Below, piece by piece: positions 25,830 through 34,828 of a DNA stretch of 64,000 nt. The notes beneath the pieces were generated by a model that saw nothing but the letters and a program-made list of their open reading frames with translations, was not told where the DNA came from and did not search any database. The DNA comes from JADLHS01 sp964561105 (lineage in GTDB: Bacteria > Verrucomicrobiota > Verrucomicrobiia > Limisphaerales > JADLHS01). Made by a program: the position numbers and the translations under genes. The stretch covers positions 1-64,000 of the forward strand of contig CAZLOH010000018.1 of the NCBI GenBank assembly GCA_964561105.1. Direction: 5' to 3'. Every line of letters begins with the position of its first letter. Within the stretch, counting starts at the first letter, position 1.

Positions 25830-27101
25830 TCACAGAGATTTGTCCGTGAGTTTTCGCCGTAACATTTCGAGCGCCTGATTGATGGTGGCTTGCTTGAACG
25901 TCTCGCGTTCAAACGGATTAAACTGCCGCAGAGCCAGCGAACCATTTACGGTCGCCAATCCGATGAAAACCGTGCCCACGGGTTTGTTCTCTGTGCCGCC
26001 GGAGGGGCCGGCAATGCCGGTCACCGATAGTGCGAAGTCCGCTCCAGTTCGTTGGCGCGCACCTTCCGCCATTTCACGCGCCACCGCCTCGCTCACCGCG
26101 CCATGGGCCGCCAGGGTTTCGGCACGAACGCCGAGCAGCTTCTGCTTGGCTTCGTTGCTATACGTGACCAATCCCGTCCCGAAGACGGCGGACGCACCCG
26201 GCACGTTGGTCAGGCGATTTGCGATGCCGCCCCCGGTACAGGATTCGGCGAGCGCGAGCGTTTGCCGTCGTTCCGTGAGCAATCGGACGATGACCGCTTC
26301 AAGCGTTTCATCGTTCTCGCCGTAAATGTATTTGGCGAGTTGCTGGCGAACATTGACGGCCGCGTCTTGCACGAGCAACGCGGCCGTCGCCCCGTGCGCG
26401 GACAAGCGCACGTCCACCTGACCCGTGTGCGCGCAGTAACCCAATTCCAATCCCCGCTCGACGGCTGCGCGCAGCGGGCCGCCAATTCGATCGGCCACCT
26501 GCGATTCTCCGATGCCGATGGTACGCAGGGTCCGGCAAACGAACGTGCGATCCAGCGGGAGCACACGGTGGAGCAGGGGAATGACGTAGGTGTCGAACAT
26601 TGGATGCAACTCGCGCGGCGGGCCGGGCAGCATGAAGAGCCAGCCGGCCTTCCCGTCGGCGCGAAAAGGATTGGGCCTGACCTCCATCGCCAGACCGGGC
26701 GCGGTGCCGTATTCGTTGGCCAGGACGGTTGCCCCCTCCGGTACCAACGCCTGCACGCGGGTGCTGGCGGGCATGGGTCGCTGGCGCGAAGCAAAATAGT
26801 GTTCGATGCGCTCAACAATCCCGGGTTGTTCCCGCAAGGTTTTGCCGAGCAATTGTGCAATCAAATCCCGCGTGAGGTCGTCGGAGGTCGGGCCCAGTCC
26901 ACCGGTGATGATGACGAGCTCAGCGTGCGACAACGCCTCGCGCGTCGCTTGCTCGATGTCGTGGCCGGAGTCCGCCACGGCGACCTGCCGCGACACGACA
27001 TAACCGAGGTCGGCCAGCCGGCGGCCGAGCCATTGCTGATGTGTATTCAGGGTGCGCCCGAGCAGGAGTTCGCTGCCGGTGTTGATGAGTTCGACATTCA
27101 C
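25830..27101 (-). CDS. cinA: CinA family protein (competence/damage-inducible protein A, NMN deamidase type)
   Basis: The 423-residue protein has the two-domain CinA layout. The N-terminal molybdopterin-binding-like (MoaB) domain shows NTGSELLLGRTLNTHQQWLG and ITGGLGPTSDDLTRD. The C-terminal CinA domain shows LALAESCTGGGIANRLTNVP and ALSVTGIAGPSGGTENKPVG. Characterised members hydrolyse ADP-ribose and/or deamidate NMN in NAD recycling. It is a single gene, divergent from araD with a 164-bp gap. Confidence 0.94.
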   Translation of the reverse strand: MNVELINTGSELLLGRTLNTHQQWLGRRLADLGYVVSRQVAVADSGHDIEQATREALSHAELVIITGGLGPTSDDLTRDLIAQLLGKTLREQPGIVERIEHYFASRQRPMPASTRVQALVPEGATVLANEYGTAPGLAMEVRPNPFRADGKAGWLFMLPGPPRELHPMFDTYVIPLLHRVLPLDRTFVCRTLRTIGIGESQVADRIGGPLRAAVERGLELGYCAHTGQVDVRLSAHGATAALLVQDAAVNVRQQLAKYIYGENDETLEAVIVRLLTERRQTLALAESCTGGGIANRLTNVPGASAVFGTGLVTYSNEAKQKLLGVRAETLAAHGAVSEAVAREMAEGARQRTGADFALSVTGIAGPSGGTENKPVGTVFIGLATVNGSLALRQFNPFERETFKQATINQALEMLRRKLTDKSL

Positions 27102-27265
27102 GCGGGGGAATGTTCCCGTCGTGATTCACGGGAGGCAAGCGTGGAATCCGCCGCAATCGAGATGCGGGATCAAATGCAATTTTGGATGCGGCTGTTTGTG
27201 AGGGATGCAGATGGACACTGACCCAACGCATCAATACTGTTGAGCCGGCATCGGCACAATTATCT

Positions 27266-27973
27266 ATGGTGGACAAATTAAAGGCCCAAGTCTGCGAGGC
27301 CAACCTGGAGCTGGTGGCTCAGGGTTTGGTCGTTCAGACGTGGGGAAATGTCAGCGGCGTGGATCGCGCACGCGGCATCATGGTCATCAAACCGTCGGGC
27401 GTGTCGTACGCCGGGATGCAGCCCAAACACATGGTCGGCGTGGCGTTGGACTCGGGCAAGGTGGTTGCCGGCAGACTCAAGCCCAGCTCGGACACGGCCA
27501 CGCATCTGGCGTTGTATCGCGCCTTCCCGAGCATCGGTGGGGTGGTGCATACGCACAGTTTGTATGCCACGGCCTGGGCGCAGGCGGGCCGACCGTTGCT
27601 TGCGTACGGCACGACACAGGCGGATTACTGGTATGGCGACGTGCCCGTGACTCGCAAGCTCACGGCCGCCGAGATCAACACTGATTACGAGACGAACACG
27701 GGCAAGGTGATCGTGCAGACGTTCAAACGGTTGAAATTGGATCCGGCACAGCACCCGGCCGTGTTGGTGGCGAGCCACGGGCCGTTCGCATGGGGCCGGT
27801 CAGTGGCGGATGCGGTTCACAATGCGTGCGTGCTGGAGTTCGTGGCGCGCTTGAACAGCGAGACCGTGCGCCTCAATCCCAAAGTCAAGCCGATGCAATC
27901 AGTCTTGCTCGCCCGTCATTTTCTTCGTAAACATGGCGCGAACGCCACGTACGGTCAGTCACACGAGCATTAA
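27266..27973 (+). CDS. araD: L-ribulose-5-phosphate 4-epimerase
   Basis: AraD interconverts L-ribulose 5-phosphate and D-xylulose 5-phosphate, feeding L-arabinose into the pentose phosphate pathway. The 235-residue length fits. The class II aldolase-fold signatures are clear: WGNVSGVD, KPSGVSY, SSDTATHLALYR, GGVVHTHSLYATAW with zinc-binding histidines, GTTQADYWYGDVPVTR and SHGPFAWG. ATG 27266 gives the normal N-terminus. It heads a sugar cassette and is separated by 21 bp from the mutarotase gene. araA and araB are not present here. Confidence 0.93.
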   Translation: MVDKLKAQVCEANLELVAQGLVVQTWGNVSGVDRARGIMVIKPSGVSYAGMQPKHMVGVALDSGKVVAGRLKPSSDTATHLALYRAFPSIGGVVHTHSLYATAWAQAGRPLLAYGTTQADYWYGDVPVTRKLTAAEINTDYETNTGKVIVQTFKRLKLDPAQHPAVLVASHGPFAWGRSVADAVHNACVLEFVARLNSETVRLNPKVKPMQSVLLARHFLRKHGANATYGQSHEH

Positions 27974-27994
27974 CCATCGCAAAAGAAGAAAGCC

Positions 27995-29140
27995 ATGAAA
28001 TCAATCGCAAACCGGGCAACACGGCTGGGCGTTGCGGTCGTCGCCCTCGGCCTGGCCGGCTGCGCGAGTCCGACTCACATGAACCAAAGCGCCATCACCC
28101 AGGAACCCTTCGGCACGGCGGACGGGAAGTCTGTCGCCCTCTTCACCCTGCGCAACACTCGTGGGATGGAGGTGAAGATTACCAACTACGGCGGCATCGT
28201 CACTTCCATCAAAGTTCCCGACAAGAACGGCCAGTTTGGCGACGTGGTGCTGGGGTATGGCAACCTGGCCGGCTATTTGAAGAGCACGCCTTACTTCGGT
28301 GCCTTGATCGGCCGATACGGCAATCGGATTGCGGGCGGGAAATTCACGTTGAACGACAAAGACTACACCCTGGCAACGAACAATCCACCCAACAGTCTGC
28401 ATGGCGGCATCAAGGGCTTCGACAAGCAGGTATGGAACGCGAAGGTCTTGTTGAATGCCGACGGAGCCACGCTTGAGCTGACGTATTTCAGCCCGGATGG
28501 CGAGGAGGGTTTCCCCGGCAATCTCACGGTCAAAGCCGTGTACTGGCTCGCGGAGGACGACGCGCTGCACCTTGACTTCACGGCCACCACGGACGCCGCC
28601 ACGCCGGTCAATCTCACACAACATTCTTATTTCAATCTCGCCGGTCACGGCAACATCCTCGACACCGTCCTGACCATTTACGCCGACAAATTCACGCCGG
28701 TGGATAAAAACCTGATTCCCACAGGCGAACTGCGGCCGGTCAAAGGCACGCCGATGGATTTCACGAAACCAACCACCATCGGCGCGCGGATCAACGCGGA
28801 CAACGAGCAACTCAAATTCGGCAACGGTTACGATTTCAACTGGGTGCTCAACAAGCCCGTGCCGGGGAAACTTACCCTGGCGGCGGCAGCCTACGAACCG
28901 ACGAGCGGGCGGGTGCTGGAACTCTCGACCACCCAGCCGGGGTTGCAGTTCTACACCGGCAATTTTCTGGACGGCAGCATCACGGGCAAGAACGGCTGGA
29001 CCTACCAGTTTCGTGATGCCTTCTGCTTGGAGCCGCAGCATTTTCCCGACTCGCCCAACCATCCGAATTTTCCGACCACAATTCTCCAGCCCGGGCAGAC
29101 TTACCAGAATTCAATCGTCTATAAATTTTCCGCGCATTGA
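27995..29140 (+). CDS. galM: Aldose 1-epimerase (mutarotase), lipoprotein form
   Basis: GalM interconverts alpha and beta anomers of aldoses. The 381-residue protein has family blocks FGDVVLGYGNLAGYL, GRYGNRIAGGKFTL, NSLHGGIKGFDKQVW, LTQHSYFNLAGHG (catalytic His) and GLQFYTGNFLDG. Its N-terminus is a lipoprotein signal (VVALGLAG then Cys), so the enzyme is probably anchored in the periplasm or outer membrane. There it would prepare sugars for the binding protein encoded next. It lies 21 bp after araD and 21 bp before the binding-protein gene, in one apparent operon. Confidence 0.93.
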   Translation: MKSIANRATRLGVAVVALGLAGCASPTHMNQSAITQEPFGTADGKSVALFTLRNTRGMEVKITNYGGIVTSIKVPDKNGQFGDVVLGYGNLAGYLKSTPYFGALIGRYGNRIAGGKFTLNDKDYTLATNNPPNSLHGGIKGFDKQVWNAKVLLNADGATLELTYFSPDGEEGFPGNLTVKAVYWLAEDDALHLDFTATTDAATPVNLTQHSYFNLAGHGNILDTVLTIYADKFTPVDKNLIPTGELRPVKGTPMDFTKPTTIGARINADNEQLKFGNGYDFNWVLNKPVPGKLTLAAAAYEPTSGRVLELSTTQPGLQFYTGNFLDGSITGKNGWTYQFRDAFCLEPQHFPDSPNHPNFPTTILQPGQTYQNSIVYKFSAH

Positions 29141-29161
29141 GCCGGACGCACTCGCACCCGC

Positions 29162-30151
29162 ATGAAACCGATTTCACCTTTGACCGCGCTTACGCTGCTG
29201 TGTGCCGGAGTGATGCTGGCCGGTTGTAGCAAGCAGGACCAGGCTGCGGAAGCAGATGGAGCGGCCGGGAGCGGTCGCAAGCTCAGACTCGCCTTCGTGT
29301 CGAACAATGGAGCGAATTTCTGGACGATTGCCCGACGCGGCACGGAGGATGCCGTGAAGACGCTCACCAACGTGGAAGTTTTGTTCCGCATTCCGTCCAC
29401 GGGCAGCGCGGCCGAGCAACAACAGATTCTCGACGACCTGCTGGCGTCCGGCGTGGATGGCATTGCCGTCAGTCCGGTGGACCCGGCCAATCAAACCGAG
29501 GCCTTGAATCGGATCGCCGAAAAGACCCTGCTGATCTGCGTGGACAGCGATGCGCCGGACAGCAAGCGCGTTTGTTACATCGGCACGGACAATGTGGCGG
29601 CGGGTAGGCAGGCAGGTGAGCTCATCAAACAAGCCCTGCCCAGCGGCGGCAAGATCATGGTGTTTGTGGGCAAAACCGACGCGCAAAATGCCAAGGAACG
29701 ATTGCAGGGCATCAAGGATGAGATCGCCGGGTCGAAGGTGGAGATCATTGACGTGCGCACGGATGACACCGATCCGGTTCGCGCGCAGAAGAACGTGGAG
29801 GACACGCTGGTCAAATACCCTGACGTGGCCGGTCTCGTGGGGTTGTGGAGCTACAATGGGCCGGCCATCCTCAACGCGGTGCGCGACGGCGGCAAACTTG
29901 GTAAGGTAAAGATCGTCTGCTTTGACGAAGAGGCGGATGTGCTGAATGGCATCGCCGAAGGCACAGTGTTTGGGACGGTGGTGCAACAGCCGTACGAGTT
30001 CGGCAAGCAGGCGGTCACACGCATGGCGGAGTATCGCCACGGCAACCGGCAAGCGCTGGCGGGCGGCCGGCAGATTGTGCCGACGATCAGCCTCCAGAAA
30101 GATAACGTGGCCGGATTCCAGACCCGGTTGAAACAATTGCTTGGTCAGTAA
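29162..30151 (+). CDS. Sugar ABC transporter substrate-binding lipoprotein
   Basis: This 329-residue type I periplasmic binding protein of the ribose/xylose family is made as a lipoprotein (LLCAGVMLAG then Cys-Ser-Lys). Typical blocks are FWTIARRGTEDAVK, GVDGIAVSPVDPANQTEAL, LLICVDSDAPDSKRVCYIGTD, AGRQAGELIKQALP and VVQQPYEFGKQAV. It should capture a pentose or hexose and deliver it to the ABC permease encoded two genes on. Context (araD, galM) favours L-arabinose or a related pentose, but specificity cannot be read from sequence. Confidence 0.9.
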   Translation: MKPISPLTALTLLCAGVMLAGCSKQDQAAEADGAAGSGRKLRLAFVSNNGANFWTIARRGTEDAVKTLTNVEVLFRIPSTGSAAEQQQILDDLLASGVDGIAVSPVDPANQTEALNRIAEKTLLICVDSDAPDSKRVCYIGTDNVAAGRQAGELIKQALPSGGKIMVFVGKTDAQNAKERLQGIKDEIAGSKVEIIDVRTDDTDPVRAQKNVEDTLVKYPDVAGLVGLWSYNGPAILNAVRDGGKLGKVKIVCFDEEADVLNGIAEGTVFGTVVQQPYEFGKQAVTRMAEYRHGNRQALAGGRQIVPTISLQKDNVAGFQTRLKQLLGQ

Positions 30152-30211
30152 GGCGATGCCCACCTCCATTTCAGGCGCAAACCTTCAGTTCCCTTCCCCC
30201 GTGCCTTGTCC

Positions 30212-31741
30212 ATGAGTGCTGCCCCGCTGCTCGCCGTGCGCGGAATCTCGAAACGATTCCCGGGGGTGGTGGCGTTGGATCAGGTGAGCCTGGAAGTTGG
30301 GGCCGGAGAGGTGGTCGCGCTTTGCGGCGAGAATGGCGCGGGCAAATCCACGCTGATGAAAATCCTCGGCGGCATCTATCAGCCGGACGAGGGCGAAATC
30401 CTGGTGGCCGGGCAGGCTGTCCGCATCCACGACGTGAACGATGCCATGCGCCTCGGGGTGGCGTTCATTCATCAGGAGTTGAACATCGTGGGCAATCTCG
30501 ATGTGGCGGGAAACGTATTTTTGGGACGCGAACCGCGCCTGGGGCGGCTACCGCTGATTGACCGGAAAAAAATTCACGCGGACACGGCGCCGTTTCTCAA
30601 ACGGCTGGGCCTGGACATCGCAACCTCAACGCGCCTGGACCAGCTATCGTTGGCGCAGCAGCAGATGGTGGAGATTGCCAAGGCGCTTTCGCTCAACGCG
30701 CGCCTCATCATCATGGACGAGCCGACTTCCAGCCTGACGCTTTCGGAAACGGAACGTCTGCTCAAGCTGGTCGCCGAGCTGCGCCATCAGGGCGTGAGTG
30801 TCATCTACATTTCCCACCGGCTCGGCGAAGTGAACCACTGCGCCGATCGCGTGGTGGTGCTGCGGGATGGCAAGAACGCGGGCGAACTCGCCCGGGAAGA
30901 AATCGCTCACGACCGGATTGTGAGTTTGATGGTCGGACGGGAGATAAAAAATTTCTATGTCGAATCGGTGGCGGAAAAAACTTCCGGCTATCTCAAGGTG
31001 CGTGAATTGCGCACCGGTCGCTACCCGGAACGATCGGTCTCCTTCGACGCCAGTCGTGGCGAAGTCCTGGGCTTTGCGGGGCTCGTGGGCGCGGGACGGT
31101 CGGAGGTTGCCAAGGCGATTGTCGGGCTGGATTCGCAGGCCTCGGGTCGCGTCCAACTGGCCGACGAATCCGTTCCGCTTGGCAATTCGCGGGTGGCCAT
31201 CGAGCGTGGCATTTATCTCGTGCCGGAAGACCGGCGGAGCGAGGGCCTGGTCGTCGGCATGTCGGTACGGGAAAACGTGACGTTGCCCTCGTTGAAACGC
31301 TTCACCTCGTTTCGGCTCATCAGCCGGGCGCGCGAGCGGAAAGTTGCGGAGGAACAAATCACCGCGCTTCAGATTCGGACGCCCAGCGCTGAGGCCCAGG
31401 TGCTGTATCTGAGCGGCGGCAACCAGCAAAAGGTCGTGCTCGGCAAATGGCTTTCGATGAATCCCAAGGTGATGATCCTGGACGAGCCGACGCGGGGCAT
31501 TGACGTGGGGGCCAAGGCGGAGATTTACCGGCTGGTGCGGGAACTGGCCGGGCAGGGGACGGTGGTGTTGATGATCAGCAGCGACATGGAGGAAATCCTG
31601 CACATGAGTGATCGAGTGGCCGTGATGCACGAAGGCCAGATCACCGGTGTGCTCGAACGCGCGGATTGCACCGAGGAGAACGTGATGAACCTGGCGGTCG
31701 GACGCAGCGTGGCATCGGCTCGGCCGGCCTGGGTGGATTGA
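30212..31741 (+). CDS. Sugar ABC transporter ATP-binding protein (RbsA/XylG/AraG type)
   Basis: This is a two-domain ATPase of about 509 residues from the monosaccharide importer family. The first domain has Walker A GENGAGKSTLMK, signature-region LSLAQQQMVEIAKAL and Walker B RLIIMDEPTSSL. The second has the degenerate Walker A GLVGAGRSEVAKA typical of this family, then LSGGNQQKVVLGKWL and KVMILDEPTRGIDVGAK. ATG at 30212 is preferred to an in-frame TTG six bases earlier. It couples with the permease encoded 10 bp downstream. Confidence 0.95.
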   Translation: MSAAPLLAVRGISKRFPGVVALDQVSLEVGAGEVVALCGENGAGKSTLMKILGGIYQPDEGEILVAGQAVRIHDVNDAMRLGVAFIHQELNIVGNLDVAGNVFLGREPRLGRLPLIDRKKIHADTAPFLKRLGLDIATSTRLDQLSLAQQQMVEIAKALSLNARLIIMDEPTSSLTLSETERLLKLVAELRHQGVSVIYISHRLGEVNHCADRVVVLRDGKNAGELAREEIAHDRIVSLMVGREIKNFYVESVAEKTSGYLKVRELRTGRYPERSVSFDASRGEVLGFAGLVGAGRSEVAKAIVGLDSQASGRVQLADESVPLGNSRVAIERGIYLVPEDRRSEGLVVGMSVRENVTLPSLKRFTSFRLISRARERKVAEEQITALQIRTPSAEAQVLYLSGGNQQKVVLGKWLSMNPKVMILDEPTRGIDVGAKAEIYRLVRELAGQGTVVLMISSDMEEILHMSDRVAVMHEGQITGVLERADCTEENVMNLAVGRSVASARPAWVD

Positions 31742-31751
31742 GACCGAGGCC

Positions 31752-32705
31752 ATGCGGAAGGAAATTGGCATCTCGGTCCTGCTGCTGGTTTTGTGCGCCG
31801 TCACCGCCCTCAAAAACCCGGCCTTCCTCTCTGCCACCAATCTGACCAACCTCGCGAACGTCATCGGGTTGTTCGGAATCTTCAGTATCGGCCTGGGGCT
31901 GGTCATCATCACGGGCGGCATTGATTTGTCCGTCGGCTCCATGTTTGCCCTGTGCGGCGTGTTGCTGGCCATGGCGCTGCGCGAGTGGCATTGGCCGTGG
32001 TGGCTGGCGATTCTGTTGGTGTTGGGGGTGCCGGTGCTGCTCGGTTTGCTTCACGGTTGGTTGGTAACGCGGATGGACATTCAACCGTTCATCGTGACCT
32101 TGTGCGGGTTGTTGCTTTATCGCGGGCTGGCGCGATTCATCGCCGGCGATGCCACGAAAGGATTTGGCAACGCCGAGGGGTTTGAGTCTTTGCGTGACGC
32201 AGCGCGCGGCAAACTGTTCGGCTTGCCCATGCCGTTTGTCCTGTTAATCGGAGTGGCCGTAGTGATGTGGTTCGTGCTGCATCGCTCGATCTATGGGCGA
32301 TACCTGCTCGCCGTGGGCCGCAACGAAGAGGCCACGCGTTTTTGCGGCATCAACACCCGCCGGGTCATCGCCAGCTCCTATGTCATTGCCGGGCTGCTGG
32401 CGGGCATTTCGGGAATCCTGTTCGCGTTCTACACCAATTCGGTTTCTCCCTCGACGCATGGGAGTTTCTACGAATTGTACGGGATTGCAGCCGCCGTGCT
32501 GGGTGGCTGCAGTTTGCGCGGCGGCGAAGGTTCAATCCTCGGCATCGTTATCGGGACGGCCTTGCTCCAAGTGTTGCAGAACCTGGTGAATCTGTTGGGC
32601 ATTCCCAGTTCGCTCAACTTTGCGGTGATGGGCGCGGTGGTGCTCGTCGGGGTACTGGCGGACCAGATGTTCCAAAAGCGGAATCAACGGCAGCCAGGGC
32701 GATAA
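31752..32705 (+). CDS. Sugar ABC transporter permease (RbsC type)
   Basis: This is a 317-residue membrane protein of the ribose/xylose/arabinose permease family. It shows LVIITGGIDLSVGSMFAL, GLLHGWLVTRMDIQPFIVTL, LLYRGLARFI, YLLAVGRNEEATRFCGI (EAA-like coupling region) and AVLGGCSLRGGEGSILG. About eight to ten helices are expected. It is the last gene of the araD-galM-ABC run; a 149-bp gap follows before the symporter. It forms the inner-membrane channel for the binding protein at 29162. Confidence 0.95.
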   Translation: MRKEIGISVLLLVLCAVTALKNPAFLSATNLTNLANVIGLFGIFSIGLGLVIITGGIDLSVGSMFALCGVLLAMALREWHWPWWLAILLVLGVPVLLGLLHGWLVTRMDIQPFIVTLCGLLLYRGLARFIAGDATKGFGNAEGFESLRDAARGKLFGLPMPFVLLIGVAVVMWFVLHRSIYGRYLLAVGRNEEATRFCGINTRRVIASSYVIAGLLAGISGILFAFYTNSVSPSTHGSFYELYGIAAAVLGGCSLRGGEGSILGIVIGTALLQVLQNLVNLLGIPSSLNFAVMGAVVLVGVLADQMFQKRNQRQPGR

Positions 32706-32854
32706 ATTGATTCTGCCGTCGGCCAACTTAATGAGCAGCGACAGGTTTGGCGTTACGTCGGGAAGTTGACGGGAGCACCGAAAGTATTGCCTTTGATTCG
32801 GGAATCTATACTTTGGCGGCAACCAGATGTGGAAGGAACGCTAACACGACCAAC

Positions 32855-34531
32855 ATGCAAGCCAGCTCCCTGCATTTCATAGATTACTCGATTCTGGGTA
32901 TTTATCTTTTGTTCGTCATCGGGATCGGCTTTGCGCTGAAGCGCTACGCGAATAGCGCGGAGGATTTCTTCCTGTCGGGGCGGGCGATTCCAGGCTGGGT
33001 GACGGGACTGGCTTTCATCTCAGCCAATCTCGGCGCGCAGGAACTCATCGGCATGGCGGCGTCGGGTGCCGAATACGGCATCACGACCTCGCATTTCTAC
33101 TGGGTGGGGGCGATTCCGGCCATGATCTTTCTCGGCGTATTCATGATGCCGATGTACTACGGGTCGAAGGCCAAGTCCGTACCCGAATACCTCAAGATGC
33201 GTTATGACGAGCGCACGCGAACATTCAATTCCATCTCGTTCGCCTTCATGACAATTTTTTCGTCCGGCATTTCGATGTATGCACTGGCGGATTTGCTCCA
33301 TACGTTGCTGGGGTGGAACTACCATCTCTCGCTGGTGGTGACTTCGGCCATCGTGCTGGCCTATGTGCTCAAGGGCGGATTAAGTTCGGCCATCTACAAC
33401 GAGGTGTTGCAGTTCTTCATGATCGTCTTTGGCATCGCGCCGTTGGCTTACATCGCCCTAAAGGACATTGGCGGCTGGCCGGGCCTGATGGCGAAGCTGG
33501 ATGCGGGCCGGATGCATCTCTGGGCCGAGACCGGCACCTCGGCGAATCCGCTCGGAGTGCCGTGGTATGGAATCATCTTCGGCCTCGGCTTTGTGCTGTC
33601 GTTCGGTTATTGGTGCACCAATTTTGCCGAGGTGCAGCGCGCGCTCGCGGCGAACTCCATGGGCGCGGCGCGGCGCACCCCCATCATTGGCGCGATTCCG
33701 AAGATGCTCTTTCCCGCCATCGTCATTCTCCCGGGCATGATTGCGTACGGGCTTACGAGCGACTCGGTGGCGGGTGGTTACGCAATCCCTTCCAAAGATG
33801 GCGCGTTGAATTACAATCAAGTGTTGCCCTCGATGATCTTTCACTATTTTCCCAACGGTCTGCTCGGTCTGGCGCTCACCGCCTTGATGGCGTCGTTTAT
33901 GTCCGGCATGGCGGCCAACGTAACCGCTTTCAATACCGTGTGGACCTACGACATCTATCAGGCATTGGGGCAGAAGAAAACCGACAGTCAGTTGCTGCGG
34001 ATGGGCAAGCTGGCCACCGTGGTGGGCATCATCCTCGGCATGGGTTGCGCGCTCGTGGCCTCGAAATACAACAACATCATGGCCATCTTGCAACTGGTGT
34101 TCGGGTTCGTGAATGCGCCGCTGTTCGCCACCTTCCTGCTCGGGATGTTCACCCGGCGCTCGAACAACACGGGGTCATTCTGGGGCCTGGTGGTCGGTAC
34201 CAGCTCGGCCGTGATTTTCCACGGCCTATGCTTCGCCACGGGCAACCCGCCCGGAGTGAAGGGCGGCTGGATCAGTCCGGTGATCGAGTTCCCCAAGGAA
34301 ATGGCGCAAGGTTTCTGGGTGGCCATTGTGGCCTTCAGCGTTACTTTCCTCGTCAACGCGGCGCTGTCCCTCCTCACGCAGCGAAACAAGAGCGACGCGG
34401 AATTGCGCGGGCTGGTTTACTCGTTGACCGAGAAGCAACGAGGATCCGAGGACCACTGGCTGACGCGTCCCGCGGTGTTGGGCACCTTCATCCTGATTGC
34501 GCTCATCCTCCTGAACATCTTTTTCTGGTGA
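32855..34531 (+). CDS. Sodium:solute symporter (SSS family)
   Basis: The protein has 558 residues when started at ATG 32855 (MQASSLHFIDYSILG), with about 13-14 hydrophobic helices. SSS hallmarks are FFLSGRAIPGWVTGLAFISANLGAQ (split here: AIPGWVTGLAFISANLG), SVPEYLKMRYDERTRTF, VLKGGLSSAIYNEVLQ, and MSGMAANVTAFNTVWTYDIY with the sodium-site Ser/Thr region. It resembles glucose/galactose or myo-inositol SSS carriers. Directly after the ABC pentose importer, it may offer a second, sodium-driven uptake route. A tiny membrane-protein gene follows 21 bp later. Confidence 0.92.
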   Translation: MQASSLHFIDYSILGIYLLFVIGIGFALKRYANSAEDFFLSGRAIPGWVTGLAFISANLGAQELIGMAASGAEYGITTSHFYWVGAIPAMIFLGVFMMPMYYGSKAKSVPEYLKMRYDERTRTFNSISFAFMTIFSSGISMYALADLLHTLLGWNYHLSLVVTSAIVLAYVLKGGLSSAIYNEVLQFFMIVFGIAPLAYIALKDIGGWPGLMAKLDAGRMHLWAETGTSANPLGVPWYGIIFGLGFVLSFGYWCTNFAEVQRALAANSMGAARRTPIIGAIPKMLFPAIVILPGMIAYGLTSDSVAGGYAIPSKDGALNYNQVLPSMIFHYFPNGLLGLALTALMASFMSGMAANVTAFNTVWTYDIYQALGQKKTDSQLLRMGKLATVVGIILGMGCALVASKYNNIMAILQLVFGFVNAPLFATFLLGMFTRRSNNTGSFWGLVVGTSSAVIFHGLCFATGNPPGVKGGWISPVIEFPKEMAQGFWVAIVAFSVTFLVNAALSLLTQRNKSDAELRGLVYSLTEKQRGSEDHWLTRPAVLGTFILIALILLNIFFW

Positions 34532-34552
34532 GCCACCCAACTTTAATGTGCT

Positions 34553-34753
34553 ATGAGATTTGACCTGCGCTTTCCCATCGGAATCATCTTCAGCATCTAT
34601 GGCTGCCTGCTGACCATTTATGGCATCGGCGGCAACAAGGAACAATACGCGCGCTCGCTGAATATCAATGTCAACCTGATCTGGGGCATCGTCATGCTCG
34701 TCTTCGGTTTGTTAATGCTGGGCTTCGCCCGGCGCGGCGCGAAAAAACCCTGA
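34553..34753 (+). CDS. Small membrane protein next to the SSS symporter
   Basis: The 66-residue protein has two hydrophobic helices (IGIIFSIYGCLLTIYGIGG and VNLIWGIVMLVFGLLMLGF) joined by a polar loop (NKEQYARSLNIN). The C-terminus is basic (ARRGAKKP). It is only 21 bp from the symporter stop and is probably co-transcribed. Small accessory proteins beside SSS carriers are known in other bacteria, but homology to those is not established here. An accessory or stabilising role is inferred. Confidence 0.65.
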   Translation: MRFDLRFPIGIIFSIYGCLLTIYGIGGNKEQYARSLNINVNLIWGIVMLVFGLLMLGFARRGAKKP

Positions 34754-34794
34754 GCAGCTTGAGCCGGCGATCATGCTCTCATCCGGCTTCACCC

Positions 34795-34822
34795 TTGCGA
34801 CCCCTCGTTTCATTTCTATAAT
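34795..34822 (+). promoter_or_regulatory. Promoter of serS, placing +1 at or next to the start codon
   Basis: TTGCGA (34795-34800), a 16-bp spacer and a perfect TATAAT (34817-34822). The GTG start of serS begins 7 bases after the -10 box, where transcription would begin. No Shine-Dalgarno sequence is present. Confidence 0.7.
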
Positions 34823-34828
34823 TCGCGC

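Noticed and set aside
26052..27221. Plus-strand open frame (389 codons) over cinA
   Set aside because: CinA motifs on the minus strand are clear; this frame has low-complexity Arg/Gly/His sequence and no family signature.
32787..32812. Promoter upstream of the SSS symporter (TTGCCT and TATACT)
   Set aside because: The spacer is only 14 bp, too short for a reliable sigma-70 promoter.
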